DNA of 64,000 bases from Notospermus geniculatus (Eukaryota > Nemertea > Pilidiophora > Heteronemertea > Lineidae): the NCBI GenBank assembly GCA_002633025.1, contig NMRB01000043.1:34794-98793 (forward strand), read 5' to 3'. The first letter of the stretch is position 1. Every line of letters begins with the position of its first letter. Positions 61,601 through 64,000 of the stretch are shown piece by piece. The position numbers and the translations under genes are program-made. Under the pieces are notes generated by a model. That model saw only the letters and a program-made list of their open reading frames with translations, had not been told where the DNA came from and did not search any database.

Positions 61601-62579
61601 ACACTATGGTTGTTTTAGTTTAGGGAATCTATTCCACATCTTTGTCACCCAGAGTAATTCAGTTACTTTGGTATTCATGGCGAATTCATCGGGTTTTGGT
61701 CCCGCCGCTGGCCATGGATTTACAACCCACGAAGTTGAACAACCCTGAGTGATGTCATTGACGTCATCACAACATTCAGCGACTCAACCAGCTGACATGG
61801 CGGACTTGGTGTCGAGTCAGTCGATAACAGACCCGTGACACTAAGCCCTGACAGTCCTAGCGCCCCGCGGCACATTTGGCTATCCTCGATCTTGAGTCTA
61901 AGTGGACCAAGAACTCACAAGCCATTTGGTTTGCCGGTTACAGTTCGCCGGCAAATGTGGTACGTCATCTTTTGTCTAAATTATCCCATCTCTATTTCCA
62001 GGAGTGTACCTGACGGTCGTGATGTCGATGACGTCACTCTCGGTCATCATCGCCGTAATAATCCTGAACATTCACCATAAAGGCGTCGGGGATAAACGGC
62101 CGCCATATTGGCTACGGCGCATTGTCTTGTCGAAATTAAGCTACTTAGTTTGTCTACACCGGCCGGAGTATAACCAGATATCAAAGGGCGGACATTATTG
62201 TGAGGAAAAGGCATCACACAACCATGCTCAATTACAAACCTTTAGATCGGCATTTAGCGAATCTCCAATGGAGACGACGAGGTTAAGTAATCGTCTTCAT
62301 CCTGTGAACGAGGCTGACAATGTTAACCAGGGCATGACGAACGCCGTCAGTTACCGGAATCGTAACCCTACCGATGAGGAAATAGTAAGACATTTACGTG
62401 TGTTAATAGACAAACAAGAGAAAGCTGATCATGAAGTGAACGTGATACGAGAGTGGCAGGACATCGCTGCGGTGATGGACAGATGTCTGTTTTGGGTGTT
62501 CCTCTTGATTACTGTAATATCAACTATTGGGGTGTTAGTATTGAGACCGCTTACAAAACATACTAATCTCAAGTTATGA
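46554..62579 (+). CDS. Nicotinic acetylcholine receptor alpha subunit, alpha9/10-like (6 coding exons)
   Basis: Ligand-gated cation channel subunit. Exons 46554-46638, 58375-58520, 59048-59092, 59927-60036, 60687-61222 and 62002-62579 give exactly 1500 bases (499 residues and stop); all introns are GT-AG and every phase matches. It has a signal peptide (about 1-28), a Cys-loop C162-C176 with 13 residues between, and WLPDIVLYN (120-128). The aromatic box is W89, Y127, W183 and Y224, and vicinal C226-C227 mark it as an alpha subunit. TM1 is about 246-267, TM2 275-294 with GEK (273-275) and Leu at 9', which indicate cation selectivity, TM3 309-330 and TM4 469-488. Possible N-glycans are N32, N58 and N194. 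[15 protein letters not shown] and the VKKN before YYACC resemble vertebrate alpha9/alpha10. Odd points: the second loop-C tyrosine is F231, and there is an extra C116. Exon 1 is the least certain part. Confidence 0.9.
48149..49113. repeat. Duplicated block in intron 1 (48149-48515 and 48714-49113)
   Basis: About 370-400 bases starting CGGGACATACTCAAACAGTC occur twice, about 565 bases apart, with a few percent divergence. The second copy has an extra AATATATAATATATT palindromic stretch near 48850. No N separates them, so this may be a true duplication. Confidence 0.85.
49872..51024. repeat. Palindromic satellite with higher-order repeat
   Basis: About 1.15 kb built from the palindrome GATTTTGTAACGTTACAAAATC joined by CTCCAGTGG spacers in alternating orientation. 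A larger unit marked by GTAACCCTAGGTTACACAAA recurs at 50071, 50402 and 50711, giving periods of about 331 and 309 bases. Both strands therefore show the same meaningless peptides. It lies within intron 1. Confidence 0.9.
51276..51382. mobile_element. Short MITE
   Basis: Inverted arms of about 31 bases: TACCAAAATTAGGTCATCGT on the left and a complement including ATGACCTAATTTTGG on the right, around a loop of about 45 bases. Confidence 0.75.
52757..52994. mobile_element. MITE, TAAAGCCTAGGTCACA ends
   Basis: Terminal inverted repeats of about 40 bases: TAAAGCCTAGGTCACATATC on the left and TTTGTGACCCAGGCTTTA on the right, with CGTACGGC inside both ends. TA or TTA flanks fit a Harbinger-like or mariner-like target but are ambiguous. 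Confidence 0.8.
57983..58115. mobile_element. MITE, GCCCAATGGCTG / AATGCTTTTACTT family
   Basis: A 133-bp palindrome with 44-base arms starting GCCCAATGGCTGGTATTCGT and containing AGCAAATGCTTTTACTT. It shares the inner part of its arms with 20365-20475. It lies about 260 bases upstream of nAChR exon 2. Confidence 0.85.
58375..58520 (+). CDS. nAChR exon 2
   Basis: 146 bases, the length typical of this exon across the receptor family. CATCAG acceptor, GTAGGT donor, residues 29-77 (start of the ligand-binding domain, [16 protein letters not shown]). Confidence 0.9.
58582..58765. mobile_element. MITE in nAChR intron 2
   Basis: Inverted arms GGGAGACTCTCCTGCCGTTA and its near complement (TAACGGCAGTAAAGTCTCCC), with inner inverted TGACGTCA blocks at 58640 and 58699. 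About 184 bp, no coding capacity. Confidence 0.8.
59048..59092 (+). CDS. nAChR exon 3
   Basis: 45 bases, phase 0 on both sides, residues 78-92 ([15 protein letters not shown]). The length is the family standard. It contains loop D W89. Confidence 0.95.
59927..60036 (+). CDS. nAChR exon 4
   Basis: 110 bases, the family standard. Residues 93-128 plus two bases of S129, including [10 protein letters not shown] with loop A Y127. Confidence 0.95.
60687..61222 (+). CDS. nAChR exon 5
   Basis: 536 bases after a pyrimidine-rich TTTTCAG acceptor. Residues 129-307: Cys-loop, loops B and C, TM1 and TM2. The donor is ATTG|GTAAGT. Upstream open sequence belongs to intron 4. Confidence 0.95.
62002..62579 (+). 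CDS. nAChR exon 6
   Basis: 578 bases after TTTCCAG. Residues 308-499: TM3, the intracellular loop (about 331-465, with an amphipathic pre-TM4 helix) and TM4, then a TGA stop at 62577. Confidence 0.95.
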
Positions 62580-64000
62580 AGGATAAGACTAGTAAGAATC
62601 ATGGTTCTAGTTATATGCAGTAAGCGTGGAGAAAGCCTGTGATATAGCTAGTCTAAGTCAGTTTCTCGGGTAGTTATTTATTGTCCATGTATTAGCCATC
62701 AAGTGTTGCTTCTGGTTGCTTGTAGATTAGAGTGGAACAGTAAGTTCCCTGTGATGTCCTATAGTTAGCAGGAATGTGATAAATATGTTGAAAGGAAACA
62801 TTTTGTGCATAAAAATCGAGACGTGTCTGATAGTTTTTAAAGAGATGTCTTGGGTTTATGCACTTTGTGGGTGGGAGAAAGTCATATTATGCAGAGCCTT
62901 CATTTGAAACATTGAACATTACAACAATTTTACCTGTGGGATGGCGGGGGACATTTTTGGACCACCCTTTATAGTATACAATGTATACCGCTAGTATGGT
63001 TCTAAATGGTGGCGTGTCTAAGAGTTCATAATGTTATCTTTCACTCACAAGCTTGGAGTGCTTTTAGGGATAGATTGTACCGCGATTCTGACGCCTTACG
63101 AGATGTTAAGTAGTCCGCGTGTACGGTAGTGTAAATATAGTAGTTCTCTGCACATCTACTTCATATTCTAAAAGTGTTGTCAACCTATCGAATCATGATT
63201 ACTCTCTTTCCTACCGGATGACGATGGAAGAAAGAGTTAGAATGAGTCATCACTATATATAATGTACATACTGTATGTATATGTAATCGTCATTCATTTC
63301 CTAATGGTAAATTTATGAGTATTTCGTTTTTTCTCTCGATTTTGCATCTTCTTCTATCAGTGGTAATATACAATGCTCATCATTAAGCAGAATCATAGGT
63401 GTAATAGGAAGGACACATCCCCATTAAAATGTCCCACTATCGTCTGAAGGTAGTTAAGGTGCATGATGTAAAGAAAAAGCTCATCCCAAACTCCATAGTA
63501 CGAAGTCTCTGCTATTCTACGATGCCCTTAAGGTTTTATCCCGAACATATTTTCTGGTTAACACAGCTAATTAGCCTCATGGATGTGTACTACAGGTAAC
63601 CTGCCGAGAAACATTTATTCTCCTAAGACTCTCTGTCTCACAATTAAGTCCATACTGCTTCAGGTTGCTCAGTCCAATGTAGTATATGAATTCCTTCTCC
63701 TACTTAAAATAACACCATCTGCTTTTTGCTTTTATGAATCACTGTCATAGTTTTTTTTCACAACTCGGCAATGAAGTTGTAAAAGTAGTTGTATCAAAGC
63801 AACTATAGAGGTTCTTCTCGTGACGTCACATTTCCATGACAACACGATGTCGCCATATTGTCCGTCAAAATGTCAAGCGACGTCACGGCAGGAACACAGC
63901 GTCAACACACAGATCGTGACGTCAAAATGTCATGGCGTAACAGTTTTGGCGTCGTCTCCGGCCATTTGAATGGCCATCATGTCCGATTCTTTGCTGTCAC
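62580..64000 (+). other. nAChR 3' UTR and downstream DNA
   Basis: No further gene is seen. No AATAAA is found; ATTAAA at 63423-63428 is the best polyadenylation candidate. TGACGTCA palindromes occur at 63821-63828 and 63917-63924. Confidence 0.4.

Overview
This is a gene-poor, repeat-rich stretch of animal nuclear DNA. Genes with GT-AG introns, a tRNA-derived SINE, many short terminal-inverted-repeat transposons, scaffold Ns and frequent TACATGTA and TAGGCCTA palindromes point to a highly heterozygous marine invertebrate. An echinoderm, hemichordate or amphioxus is my guess; the sequence does not settle it.

Layout. 1-13.7 kb: no gene; local duplications, a minisatellite and several foldback elements. 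13.74-15.40 kb: an intronless tryptophanase / tyrosine phenol-lyase family gene, with a second 3'-only copy at 16.79-17.25 kb after a 397-base gap. 18.3-21.7 kb: no gene. 21.76-23.82 kb: an intronless gene for a secreted, probably GPI-anchored LRR + Ig-like protein, interrupted by a single N after which about 690 bases repeat. 23.8-46.5 kb: no gene; MITEs, a SINE, a Mutator-like foldback element with a 10-bp target duplication, a 1.1-kb duplication, and a 3.2-kb duplication whose second copy carries an extra 870-bp transposon. 46.55-62.58 kb (+): a complete nicotinic acetylcholine receptor alpha subunit gene (alpha9/10-like) in six coding exons, 499 residues, with an 11.7-kb first intron holding a 1.1-kb palindromic satellite. 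62.6-64 kb: 3' UTR and downstream DNA.

Assembly warning. At five of the seven single-N positions (2817, 5345, 22700, 28149, 37152) and at the 397-base gap, the sequence after the Ns repeats sequence already given upstream with about 0.5-3% difference and continues past the point where the first copy stopped. The simplest reading is two haplotype contigs laid end to end instead of merged. The apparent second tryptophanase copy and the broken LRR gene are therefore probably one gene each. The same duplications are useful as allele pairs: they expose transposon insertions present on one haplotype only.

The three genes are unrelated and share no operon-like logic. The most unusual is the tryptophanase-like gene: a mainly bacterial PLP enzyme family in an animal chromosome, with most cofactor-binding residues conserved but the catalytic tyrosine of the family replaced by phenylalanine.
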